DNA from: Scatosoma sp045660265
Lineage (GTDB): Bacteria; Bacillota; Clostridia; Christensenellales; Borkfalkiaceae
Length of the DNA stretch: 8,630 bases
Direction of reading: 5' to 3'
Assembly (NCBI GenBank): GCA_045660265.1
Contig: JAZRDM010000058.1
Coordinates: 1-8,630, forward strand
Shown: piece by piece, positions 1 to 6,575 of the stretch
How the letters are laid out: the number at the start of each line of letters is the position of its first letter
How positions within the stretch are numbered: the stretch's first letter is position 1
Made by a program: the position numbers and the translations under genes
Notes under the pieces: model-generated
What the model was told of the DNA's origin: nothing
Database searches by the model: none
Seen by the model: the letters and a program-made list of their open reading frames with translations, nothing else

Positions 1-261
1 CGTACAGGCGTACGTCTCCCGTCGGAAAGCCTCGCGCTTCGCGTATAACTTGCATCTTGCTTTGTTTTTATCCCTTCGGATAGGCGTAAGCGTAGAATAG
101 CAGACGTTATACTTTGTCGCGTTTGCGTTTTCCTCGCTCGCGTACAGGCGTACGTCTCCCGTCGGAAAGCCTCGCGCTTCGCGTATAACTTGCATCTTGC
201 TTTGTTTTTATCCCTTCGGATAGGCGTAAGCGCAGAATAGCAGACGTTATACTTTGTCGCG
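1..261. repeat. Tandem 140-bp intergenic repeat (one full copy, one 121-bp copy)
   Basis: Positions 1-121 and 141-261 match base for base except one T/C difference (93 versus 233). Positions 122-140 form the rest of the unit and are not repeated after 261, so the period is 140 bp and the second copy is truncated. Each unit holds short perfect hairpins: CGTAC-AGGC-GTACG (1-14), CGCG-CTT-CGCG (33-43) and TATCC-CTTC-GGATA (69-82). It also has a wider inverted pair, GTATAAC (43-49) with GTTATAC (106-112). Because the first copy begins at the window edge, the array may extend to the left. The period is not a multiple of three, which argues against a protein repeat. No family is recognised; an intergenic repeat, a structured RNA or a protein-binding array are all possible. 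Confidence 0.9.
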
Positions 262-339
262 GTGAATAGCTTTTTTTGTTTTAGCTAGAATGATTTAAAA
301 ACATAAAAGAGAAAATATCCTTATTTGGAATAGGAATTG
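262..339 (+). other. Leader between repeat array and kinase gene
   Basis: Together with the repeat array this completes the 339-base gene-free stretch at the left edge. The 78 bases are AT-rich and carry a weak 5-bp hairpin, TAGCT (267-271) with AGCTA (283-287), around a T-rich loop. No convincing -35/-10 pair is visible. The kinase ribosome-binding site is GGAATAGGA (327-335). Confidence 0.4.
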
Positions 340-1812
340 ATGGAAGGACAGTTAAAGAAAACTAAACGGAAATATCAGAAAAAGGGTAAGCCCGCAAGTA
401 TTTATTTCTTGCTTTGGGCCTCTTTTACTGTACTTTCGTTGATTATCGTCTTGGTGTTTAGCTTTACGCAGTCGTTGGCTCTTAATCAAACGTATCGAGA
501 AGAAGGCGCGAAAGAAATTACCGTAAAGGGCGGGGCGATAGAAGCAATTTTAAAAAGCGAACCGCCGGAAGAATTTGGCGGGAATCATAGCGGATTTGTG
601 CGTTATTTGGCGCAGAGTAACGGGGTAGATATCTATATTATTGCGGGAGACGGACGGGTTTTGTATCCCCGTGAGGAAAAATTTGACCCCAACTCCCCTG
701 AATTGAACGAGTTTTATGATATGTCTGCTGAGCTGAATTTGTTAAAAGGACATCTTGCGGGGGTAAACGAAGACTACGTTGTGTATGAAGGGGCGGGCGA
801 GTTTGTGTATGGCTCTGTTTTAACCTTTGAAAAGACAGAAACGTATTTGTATATTTCGCGTTCGCTGGATTTGATTGAATCGGTATCCGTAGCGCTTCGC
901 GTGCGTATTTTGTTTGTGGCAATGTTTGTGTTTATCTTTGCGTTTGCGCTTTCGTCCGCGATTTCCGGCTGGCTGACAAAACCCATTGAAGAGATTACGG
1001 GAAAAGCAAAATTGCTGGCAAAAGGGAACTTTGACGTCGATTTCTATGGCCCAGATTACGCCATTGAGATGGCGGAGCTGGCAAATGCGCTAAACTATGC
1101 CAAGGACGAGCTGTCTAAAACGGACCGTATGCAAAAGGAATTGATTGCAAACGTTTCGCACGATTTTAAAACGCCGTTGACAATGATTAAGGCATATTCG
1201 TCTATGATAAAGGAGATATCGGGGAATATTCCTGAAAAGCGGGATAAACACGCGCAGGTTATTATCGACGAGGCGGATAGATTGGCGTCGCTTGTCAATG
1301 ATATGCTTGACTTGTCTAAAATTCGTTCTGGCTTGAACGAGTTAAAAATGAGTACCTTTGACTTGACGGCATATTTGTATGATATTTTGGCTCGGTTTGA
1401 GGATTTTGGAACGTCGCAAGGGTATTCCTTTATTTTAAAAATTGATGAAGGCATTTACACGCAAGCGGACGAGGTGAAAATTGGACAAGTGCTGTATAAT
1501 TTGATTGGGAATGCCATCAATTATACGGGCGAGGATAAAAAGGTATACGTGTCTCTTCGCTCGTCTAAGGACGGCATAGCAAGATTTTCCGTAAGGGATA
1601 CCGGCTCGGGAATTAAAAAAGAGGACGTCGCTGTTATTTGGGATAGATATTACCGCTCGTCTGAAACACACAAACGGCCTGTAAAGGGCACGGGGCTGGG
1701 GCTTTCTATCGTAAAGACGATTTTGGAAAAGCACGGTTTCCGTTTTGGCGTGGAGAGCGAAGTGGGGCATGGAAGCTTGTTCTACGTGGATTTCCCTATC
1801 CGCAAAAAATAG
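340..1812 (+). CDS. Membrane sensor histidine kinase (HAMP-HisKA-HATPase_c)
   Basis: A two-component sensor kinase that autophosphorylates on histidine and passes the phosphate to a response regulator. The ATG at 340 gives 490 residues and is preferred over the adjacent TTG at 337, because GGAATAGGA (327-335) is better spaced from it. Seen in the protein: a basic N-terminus, a membrane helix at about 21-44, an extracytoplasmic region of about 140 residues, a second helix at about 188-210, then HAMP starting near TKPIEEIT (213-220). The HisKA H-box is NVSHDFKTPL with the phospho-accepting histidine at 274. The ATPase domain shows the N box (NLIGNAINYT, from about 387), the G1 box DTGSGI (420-425), an F-box-like WDRYYR and the G2 box GTGLGLS (450-456). 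All catalytic motifs are intact, so it should be active. No response regulator is adjacent: upstream is the repeat array and downstream the FMN riboswitch. The signal cannot be predicted; the sensor region matches no domain I recognise. Confidence 0.95.
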   Translation: MEGQLKKTKRKYQKKGKPASIYFLLWASFTVLSLIIVLVFSFTQSLALNQTYREEGAKEITVKGGAIEAILKSEPPEEFGGNHSGFVRYLAQSNGVDIYIIAGDGRVLYPREEKFDPNSPELNEFYDMSAELNLLKGHLAGVNEDYVVYEGAGEFVYGSVLTFEKTETYLYISRSLDLIESVSVALRVRILFVAMFVFIFAFALSSAISGWLTKPIEEITGKAKLLAKGNFDVDFYGPDYAIEMAELANALNYAKDELSKTDRMQKELIANVSHDFKTPLTMIKAYSSMIKEISGNIPEKRDKHAQVIIDEADRLASLVNDMLDLSKIRSGLNELKMSTFDLTAYLYDILARFEDFGTSQGYSFILKIDEGIYTQADEVKIGQVLYNLIGNAINYTGEDKKVYVSLRSSKDGIARFSVRDTGSGIKKEDVAVIWDRYYRSSETHKRPVKGTGLGLSIVKTILEKHGFRFGVESEVGHGSLFYVDFPIRKK

Positions 1813-1849
1813 TTTAAATAGCATAAGAAAATACTAAAAATTAAATATA

Positions 1850-1987
1850 TTCTTTGGGGCGGGGTGAAATTCCCCACCGGCAGTGATAGTCTGCGACTGG
1901 CAATCGGCGAAAGCCGTTTGGCAGAGATGGAGTGCAATTCTTCAACCGACGGTGATAAAAAATTTTTAAGTCCGGATGGGAAAAGAA
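1850..1987 (+). promoter_or_regulatory. FMN riboswitch (RFN element) aptamer
   Basis: The conserved RFN blocks appear in order: GGGGCGGGGTGAAATTCCCC (1856-1875), ACCGGC (1876-1881), AGTCTGCGAC (1888-1897), CAACCGACGGT (1943-1953) and AGTCCGGATGGG (1969-1980). Helix P1 can close by pairing TTCTTT (1850-1855) with AAAGAA (1982-1987). Flavin mononucleotide binding to this aptamer normally switches off riboflavin synthesis or uptake genes. Here it lies in the leader of a ribU-type transporter gene, as expected. No clear promoter is seen in the 37 bp between the kinase stop and P1, so transcription may begin there from a weak promoter or read through from the kinase gene. Confidence 0.97.
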
Positions 1988-2019
1988 ACTTTCTTTCGCG
2001 TTATGCACGCGGGGACAAG

Positions 2020-2043
2020 ACGCCCCGAAAGGAGCGTTTTTTT
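2020..2043 (+). terminator. Riboswitch expression-platform terminator
   Basis: ACGCCCC (2020-2026) pairs with GGAGCGT (2031-2037), with one C-A mismatch, across a GAAA tetraloop (2027-2030). A run of seven T (2037-2043) follows. This is an intrinsic terminator 33 bp after the aptamer and 19 bp before the ribU start, the usual place for FMN-dependent attenuation. Upstream, CGGGG (2010-2014) can pair with CCCCG (2023-2027), which would break the 5' arm of the terminator and could serve as an antiterminator. The switching mechanism is inferred, not shown. Confidence 0.85.
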
Positions 2044-2062
2044 GCAAACGCGAGGAGAAAAT

Positions 2063-2695
2063 ATGTTGGAAGAAAAACAAGAATTTATACAAGAAAATGT
2101 GAAAGAGCCACAAGGAAAGGCTAGGGAAAACAATCAATTTGCTTGGGTGAAAAAAATGTTTTCGGCAAAGCGTTGCGCTGTGATGGCGTTGTTTGTTACG
2201 CTGAGTTTGGTCGTTAGTTTTTTTGAATTTCCCATTTTTCCTGCAGCTACCTTTTTACAGCTTGATTTTGGCAATAGCTTGATTATGCTCGTTGGGTTTT
2301 TGTTGGGACCTATCGAAAGCTTGATTGTCTGCGTGCTCAAAGAGATGTTGCGTATTCTTTTGAAGAATGGGACGGGCGGCATTGGGGAGCTTGCCAATAT
2401 GTTGGTAACGTCCGCGTACATATTATTGCCTGCAACTGTTTACTATTTCAAAAAGGGCTTGAAAGTGGTGATTCCTACGCTGATTGCGGGCTGTTTGCTT
2501 TCGACGGGCGTGGCGTTGATTGTTAATCGGTTTATTTTATTCCCTGCCTATATGGGAAGCGGGGGCGTGGAAACGTTTGAACAGATTTGGTGGATTGTTT
2601 TGCTCTTTAATCTTATCAAGGGTACGGCGAATACCGTTTTGACGGTTGTTTTATACAAAAAATTATCTTTCCTTTTTAAGAAATGGAAGATTTAA
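2063..2695 (+). CDS. ribU: Riboflavin ECF transporter S component (RibU)
   Basis: The substrate-binding membrane subunit of an energy-coupling factor transporter that takes up riboflavin; it works with the shared EcfA, EcfA' and EcfT subunits, which are not in this window. The start is the ATG at 2063, preceded by GAGGAG (2052-2057) and lying just past the riboswitch terminator. The longer open frame that begins inside the aptamer is not real. The 210-residue protein has a hydrophilic N-terminal stretch of about 34 residues, then about six hydrophobic helices (the first at about 37-54). RibU-like features are FPAATFLQLDFGN (59-71), GFLLGP (78-83), the KNGTGGIGELANML block (101-114) and FNLIKG (182-187) before the last helix. 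Protein family and riboswitch agree on riboflavin or FMN as the ligand. The long polar N-terminus is slightly unusual. tsaE begins 25 bp downstream with no terminator between. Confidence 0.95.
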   Translation: MLEEKQEFIQENVKEPQGKARENNQFAWVKKMFSAKRCAVMALFVTLSLVVSFFEFPIFPAATFLQLDFGNSLIMLVGFLLGPIESLIVCVLKEMLRILLKNGTGGIGELANMLVTSAYILLPATVYYFKKGLKVVIPTLIAGCLLSTGVALIVNRFILFPAYMGSGGVETFEQIWWIVLLFNLIKGTANTVLTVVLYKKLSFLFKKWKI

Positions 2696-2720
2696 GCTTA
2701 TGAAATAAGGATTTGGATTT

Positions 2721-3122
2721 ATGGCTGTATTTATTTCAAAATCGCGCGAGCAAACGGAGAATTTTGCTTGTGAATATGCAAAGACTTTAAAACGCGGCGA
2801 CGTGGTGTTGTTGGACGGAGATATGGGCGCGGGGAAAACGGTGTTTTCGAAGGGCGTTGCTAAGGGATTGGGGATTGAAGAAGAGGTTACCAGCCCTACT
2901 TACGCGTATATGAACGATTATGACGGCAGACTTTTTCATTATGATTGTTACCGTATTGAAAGCGTGGAGCAGGCGGAAAATTTAGGGCTTGCGGATTATT
3001 TCGATATGGGCGGAATTTGTTTAATTGAGTGGGCGCAAAATATCGCGTCGCTTATTCCAAAATCGGCGAAAAGGGTTTGTATTAAGAAATTGGACGAAGA
3101 AACAAGAGAGATTTCTTATTGA
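2721..3122 (+). CDS. tsaE: tRNA t6A biosynthesis ATPase TsaE
   Basis: The cytoplasmic P-loop ATPase that acts with TsaB and TsaD to transfer the threonylcarbamoyl group to A37 of ANN-decoding tRNAs. At 133 residues it is close to the usual family size. The Walker A motif is GDMGAGKT (33-40), followed by the TsaE signatures SPTY (58-61), HYDCYR (73-78) and IEWA (102-105). The ATG at 2721 has AAGGA at 2707-2711. tsaB starts 9 bp after the stop, and the tsaB ribosome-binding site overlaps this stop codon, so translation of the two is probably coupled. The neighbours tsaB and rimI support the call strongly. Confidence 0.96.
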   Translation: MAVFISKSREQTENFACEYAKTLKRGDVVLLDGDMGAGKTVFSKGVAKGLGIEEEVTSPTYAYMNDYDGRLFHYDCYRIESVEQAENLGLADYFDMGGICLIEWAQNIASLIPKSAKRVCIKKLDEETREISY

Positions 3123-3131
3123 GGAGCAGGT

Positions 3132-3773
3132 ATGAAAAATTATTTGGCGATTGATACGAGCGGGGATTCGCTGACCGTGGTAGCGGTGAAGAATGGGAAA
3201 ACGTACGAGCGGTTTATTCAAGACTGCGCTATGAAGCATTCGGTAACCTTGATGAATGAAATTGACGATTTGCTGACCAAGGAAGGCTTGTCGCTTAACG
3301 ATTTTGATTTTTTTGCGTGCGTAGTGGGAGCGGGTTCGTTTACGGGGATTCGTATTGGGATTTCGACGGTAAAAGGCTTTGCGTCGGCACTCAAAAAACC
3401 GACTTTGCCTGTAACCTCTTTTGACGTTTTAGCGTATAATGGGGTAGACGCGGACGAAGGGAAAAAGACGCTTTGCTTGGTGGACGCTTTGCATGATAGT
3501 TATTACGTGTGCGGATATCAAGGAGGGCAGATATGCGTTGAACCTTGTTATTTAACGGAAGAGGAAGTGCTTGCATTGGCAAAGCAGGGGTATACTTTGC
3601 GCGCGGGAAACGTTTTGCCTATCAGTGAAAAGGTGTGCGTGGAAAGGGTTTCTATTGCGAAGGGCTTGTGTAATGCGACGGTTGCTTTGGCTGAAAAGCA
3701 GGCGTTTGGAGAGTTGGCGGCTTTGTATGTGAGAAAGAGCTCTGCGGAAATCAATTTGGGTAAGGGCGTGTGA
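3132..3773 (+). CDS. tsaB: tRNA t6A biosynthesis protein TsaB
   Basis: An ASKHA-fold partner of TsaD in the threonylcarbamoyl transferase complex; it has lost catalysis in the family and acts as a scaffold. The 213-residue protein opens with YLAIDTSGDSLTVV (4-17), the phosphate-1-like strand of the fold. It carries the TsaB hallmark GAGSFTGIRIG at 66-76; the usual proline after the first glycine is alanine here. The C-terminal YVRKSSAE (199-206) also fits TsaB. GAGGAG (3121-3126) sits 5 bp before the ATG. The stop TGA shares its last base with the rimI ATG. TsaD, the catalytic partner, is not in this window. Confidence 0.95.
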   Translation: MKNYLAIDTSGDSLTVVAVKNGKTYERFIQDCAMKHSVTLMNEIDDLLTKEGLSLNDFDFFACVVGAGSFTGIRIGISTVKGFASALKKPTLPVTSFDVLAYNGVDADEGKKTLCLVDALHDSYYVCGYQGGQICVEPCYLTEEEVLALAKQGYTLRAGNVLPISEKVCVERVSIAKGLCNATVALAEKQAFGELAALYVRKSSAEINLGKGV

Positions 3774-4207
3774 TGAAGGTTCGTGAATGGACAAAAGCGG
3801 ATATTGAAAAAATAGCTGTTTTAGAAGCGGAATGCTTTTCGGATCCGTGGACAAAAGAAATGCTGGCTTCGAGTTTTGAAGGGCGGTTTTTTCACGGGAT
3901 TTTGATAGAGGAAGAAGGCGAAATTTTAGGATATGCGTGTCAGACGGTATTGTTTGAAGACGCGGAGATTGAAATTGTTGCCGTTGCACCGACGGAACGT
4001 AAAAAGGGGCTGGGAAAGCTGTTGATGGAAAGTATGGAAGACATTGCTTTGGCGTTATGTGCAAAACAGACCTTTTTGGAAGTTCGTGTGTCTAATGTAC
4101 CAGCGATTGCGTTATACACAGGATTTGGTTTTGAGAAGGTAAGGGTTCGTGAAAGATATTACGCGGACGGTGAAGACGCGTTGGTGATGAAAAAGATTAT
4201 TATGTAA
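3773..4207 (+). CDS. rimI: Ribosomal-protein-alanine N-acetyltransferase RimI
   Basis: A GNAT-fold acetyltransferase that uses acetyl-CoA to acetylate protein N-termini, classically ribosomal protein S18. The ATG at 3773 (144 residues) is chosen over the in-frame GTG at 3770. It forms a TGATG overlap with the tsaB stop, and AAGGG (3762-3766) lies 6 bp before it. Visible motifs are the RimI-type N-terminal CFSDPWTKEML (21-31), the acetyl-CoA pyrophosphate loop RKKGLG (76-81), and LEVR followed by YTGFGF (about 102-120). Glu103 and Tyr115 fall at the positions of the general base and acid described for Salmonella RimI. The neighbours tsaE and tsaB support RimI over a generic GNAT. Its actual protein substrate here is not known. 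Confidence 0.93.
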   Translation: MKVREWTKADIEKIAVLEAECFSDPWTKEMLASSFEGRFFHGILIEEEGEILGYACQTVLFEDAEIEIVAVAPTERKKGLGKLLMESMEDIALALCAKQTFLEVRVSNVPAIALYTGFGFEKVRVRERYYADGEDALVMKKIIM

Positions 4208-4219
4208 AGGGAACTGAAT

Positions 4220-4969
4220 TTGGAAAAATGGAGTGATTGTGAGTTCACGATAGCTGTGGACGGCAAGGACGTTTCGGTTGTACAAAAGGGGTCGGGAAAA
4301 GATTTGGTGTGCTTGCACGGGTATCTTTCTTCGAAAGAGGCGTTTGCAAATCAAGTAGCGTATTTTTCTAAATTCTATAAAGTAACTGCCTTTGATTTTT
4401 TGGGGTTTGGAAAGAGTGGGGTTCTCCCGTATGCGTTTTCCGTGTTGGATTATGCCGAATGGACGAAGGGTGTATTATCGGCGCTAGATATCCAAAAGCC
4501 CAAGATAATAGCTCATTCGTTTGGGTGCCGTGTCGCGATAAAAATGGCGGGGGAATGTGGGCAGGTATTTGATGAAATTATCTTAACCGGTCCTGCGGGC
4601 GTAATCTTGCCAAGGGGACTGGGGTATCGGTGTAAGGTCTTGGCTTATCGAGCGGTGAAAAAGATAGCGCCTAAATTTGCGGAAATGCATTTTGGCAGTA
4701 GAGAATATCGGTCTCTTTCGCCGATTATGAAAGAGAGTTATAAAAAAATTGTCAATGAGGATTTGCGTCAGGACGCAAGACGGATAAAAAATAGGGTTTG
4801 CGTCATTCAAGGAGATGTAGACAAAACGACGACGAGAAGGGAAGCGGAAGCGTATTTGGCATGCTTGGAGTGCGGTGAAATGAAGGTTTTGGACGGCGGT
4901 CATTTTGCCTTTGCGGAAAACGCTTTGCGGTTTAACGTGTTGGCGGAGGAGTTTTTTGGGAATGGATAA
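4220..4969 (+). CDS. Alpha/beta-hydrolase fold protein
   Basis: A predicted cytoplasmic serine hydrolase of 249 residues with no visible signal peptide or membrane helix. The TTG at 4220 is used as start: AAGGGA (4207-4212) lies 7 bp before it, and no other methionine occurs until residue 109, beyond the nucleophile. The fold is shown by LVCLHGYLSS (29-38, oxyanion-hole HG), the strand-loop DFLGFGKS (59-66), the nucleophile elbow AHSFGC (98-103) with Ser100, the acid at Asp201 in QGDVD, and the catalytic His228 in GGHFAF. The triad is complete, so it is likely catalytic, but the substrate cannot be told: esterase, thioesterase, C-C hydrolase and haloperoxidase-like members share these motifs. 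It follows rimI by 12 bp and overlaps the Mur ligase gene by 8 bp, so a role near cell-wall precursor synthesis is possible but unproven. Confidence 0.88.
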   Translation: MEKWSDCEFTIAVDGKDVSVVQKGSGKDLVCLHGYLSSKEAFANQVAYFSKFYKVTAFDFLGFGKSGVLPYAFSVLDYAEWTKGVLSALDIQKPKIIAHSFGCRVAIKMAGECGQVFDEIILTGPAGVILPRGLGYRCKVLAYRAVKKIAPKFAEMHFGSREYRSLSPIMKESYKKIVNEDLRQDARRIKNRVCVIQGDVDKTTTRREAEAYLACLECGEMKVLDGGHFAFAENALRFNVLAEEFFGNG

Positions 4970-6575
4970 CGTATTACAAAGAATAGCTGGGTGTTTGCTC
5001 TGCGCGTGTTTTTTGTTTTTGGCGAATTTGCGGTTGATTGGAGCTCTGCAACAAGCCGGATATAAAAACGGCGGTTTTTTGGCGTGGCTCAAACGGAAGG
5101 AGAATTTGCAACGTTCGAGATTGGCGCTGTGGGCGGGAATGGCGTTTGCTTCCTGTGCGGTGTTTGGCGTTTGCTTTTCTTTTTTAGGCGAAGGCGTTGC
5201 GTTGATTTTGCAAGCCGTACCCTTCTTTTTGTTTTGCGGATTATATCTTCTTGCGGAAAAGAAGTATGCCTTAAAGGTACCTTTGAAAAAGACGGCGAGA
5301 GTGGTGCGTTTGTCTGTTGTTTACGTGTTGTTTTTGCTCTGCTTTGCGTATATTTTTGTGGCGATACTCAACTTTATTCGCATGGCGGTAAACGTGCCGT
5401 GGTATACCTTGTTTGCGTATACTCCGTTTGCGGTGTATATTGTTTTAACGCCTTATATTTTATGCTTGGCGAATGCTTGTGAAAGCTGGTTTGAAAACGC
5501 TCGGAATAAAAAATTTGTTCAACGGGCGGGGCAGGTGTTAGACGAATGTGGAAAAATCAAGATTGCCGTTGTGGGAAGTTATGGAAAAACTTCGGTGAAA
5601 AATATTTTGACGACGATTTTGCAAGAGAAATATTTGGTAGCGGCGACGCCTTTATCTTATAATACGCCGATGGGGATTGCGTTGGCGGTGGAGAGTAAAG
5701 AGTTTGATAATGCGGACGTTTTTGTGGCTGAGTTGGGCGCGAGAAAACAAGGGGATATTGCCGAGCTGTGCAGTTTGGTGAAGCCCGATTACGTTGTGTT
5801 TACGGGGGTTTGCGCGCAACATATCGCTAGCTTTGGAAACGAAGAAAACGTCTTTTTGGAAAAGAGCAAGGCGCTCTCTTGCGGGGCGAAATTGGCTGTG
5901 TGCGCGGGGTCGTTGCAAGAAAAAGTGATGACGCTGGGGGTGGAGAACGGCTCGGCGTGTAAATTTGTTGATTTTGCGGCGACGGTGAAGGCGTATCGTT
6001 TGCAAGACGGCGTAAGCACTTTTTCGCTTGTGCTTGGGGAGGAAGAAATAGTGGTAACGACGGCATTGCTTGGGGATCACTCTGCGGAAAATATTACGCT
6101 TGCTGCGACTTTGGCGCTGGAAATGGGACTCTCGCTGGAAGAAATTAAGCGGGGGATTGAAAAGCTTGTGCCTGTGCCGCACCGATTGCAACTGTTGAAA
6201 AGCGAGCGGGGTGTTTTTGTGTTGGACGACGCGTATAACTGCAACGAGCGCGGAGCGAAAATGGCGATAGACGTTTTGGCGACGTTTGGCGGGAAAAAAT
6301 ATATCGTAACGCCCGGGATTGTAGAATGCGGGGTCTTGGAAGAGAAAATAAACGCTCGGTTGGGCGAGATGATTGCGCTTGCGGGGTTGGATAAAATCGT
6401 GCTGGTGGGGGATACCTTGGTGGGCGCGGTGAAAAAAGGCTTTGAAACGGCGGGCGGAAATATGCAAAATTTGGCTGTTGTGGATACGCTTGAAAAGGCA
6501 AAAGCGCATTTGCGGGATTTACAGCCGGGGGATTGCGTGTTATTTTTGAATGATTTGCCTGACGTGTATAGTTAA
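4962..6575 (+). CDS. Membrane-anchored Mur ligase, MurF-like
   Basis: A Mur-family ATP-dependent amide ligase, closest in motifs to MurF, which adds D-Ala-D-Ala to the UDP-MurNAc peptide. The ATG at 4962 (537 residues), with GGAGGAG at 4945-4951, is preferred over longer in-frame readings inside the hydrolase gene. Residues 1-175 hold about five hydrophobic helices (near 5-27, 55-73, 79-98, 117-139 and 147-170). The ligase core follows: P-loop GSYGKTS (205-211), NTPMGIAL (234-241), ELGAR (257-261), QHIASFG (286-292), Lys301 where Mur ligases carry the carbamylated lysine, GDHSAEN (371-377), PHRL (406-409) and DDAYNCN (422-428, compare DDSYNANP of MurF). The C-terminal domain ends in NDLPDVYS. 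The N-terminal UDP-MurNAc-peptide binding domain of classical MurF is missing, replaced by the membrane part, so substrate and position are uncertain. It could be the cell's only MurF or a paralogue. MurT is less likely, since no GatD gene lies adjacent. Confidence 0.88.
   Translation: MDNVLQRIAGCLLCACFLFLANLRLIGALQQAGYKNGGFLAWLKRKENLQRSRLALWAGMAFASCAVFGVCFSFLGEGVALILQAVPFFLFCGLYLLAEKKYALKVPLKKTARVVRLSVVYVLFLLCFAYIFVAILNFIRMAVNVPWYTLFAYTPFAVYIVLTPYILCLANACESWFENARNKKFVQRAGQVLDECGKIKIAVVGSYGKTSVKNILTTILQEKYLVAATPLSYNTPMGIALAVESKEFDNADVFVAELGARKQGDIAELCSLVKPDYVVFTGVCAQHIASFGNEENVFLEKSKALSCGAKLAVCAGSLQEKVMTLGVENGSACKFVDFAATVKAYRLQDGVSTFSLVLGEEEIVVTTALLGDHSAENITLAATLALEMGLSLEEIKRGIEKLVPVPHRLQLLKSERGVFVLDDAYNCNERGAKMAIDVLATFGGKKYIVTPGIVECGVLEEKINARLGEMIALAGLDKIVLVGDTLVGAVKKGFETAGGNMQNLAVVDTLEKAKAHLRDLQPGDCVLFLNDLPDVYS

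Noticed and set aside
1..195. Minus-strand frame open from an ATG at 195 down to the window edge (65 codons) across the 140-bp repeat
   Set aside because: No ribosome-binding site, and the 140-bp period shifts frame between copies, so it would give different peptides from identical DNA; more likely chance.
1864..2124. Plus-strand open frame running through the FMN aptamer and terminator
   Set aside because: It lies on conserved riboswitch structure and overlaps ribU in another frame; no ribosome-binding site.
2639..2668. Possible internal promoter TTGACG with a downstream AT-rich -10 near the end of ribU
   Set aside because: The best -10 at 17-18 bp spacing (TTATCT) matches the consensus poorly, so it is not listed as a feature.
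5084..5482. Plus-strand 132-codon frame inside the Mur ligase membrane region
   Set aside because: Shadow frame of the hydrophobic coding sequence; no ribosome-binding site, fully inside a well-supported gene.
5652..6509. Long minus-strand frame of 285 codons opposite the Mur ligase
   Set aside because: Composition (rich in His, Arg, Phe) is typical of an antisense shadow, and the plus strand carries clear Mur ligase motifs.
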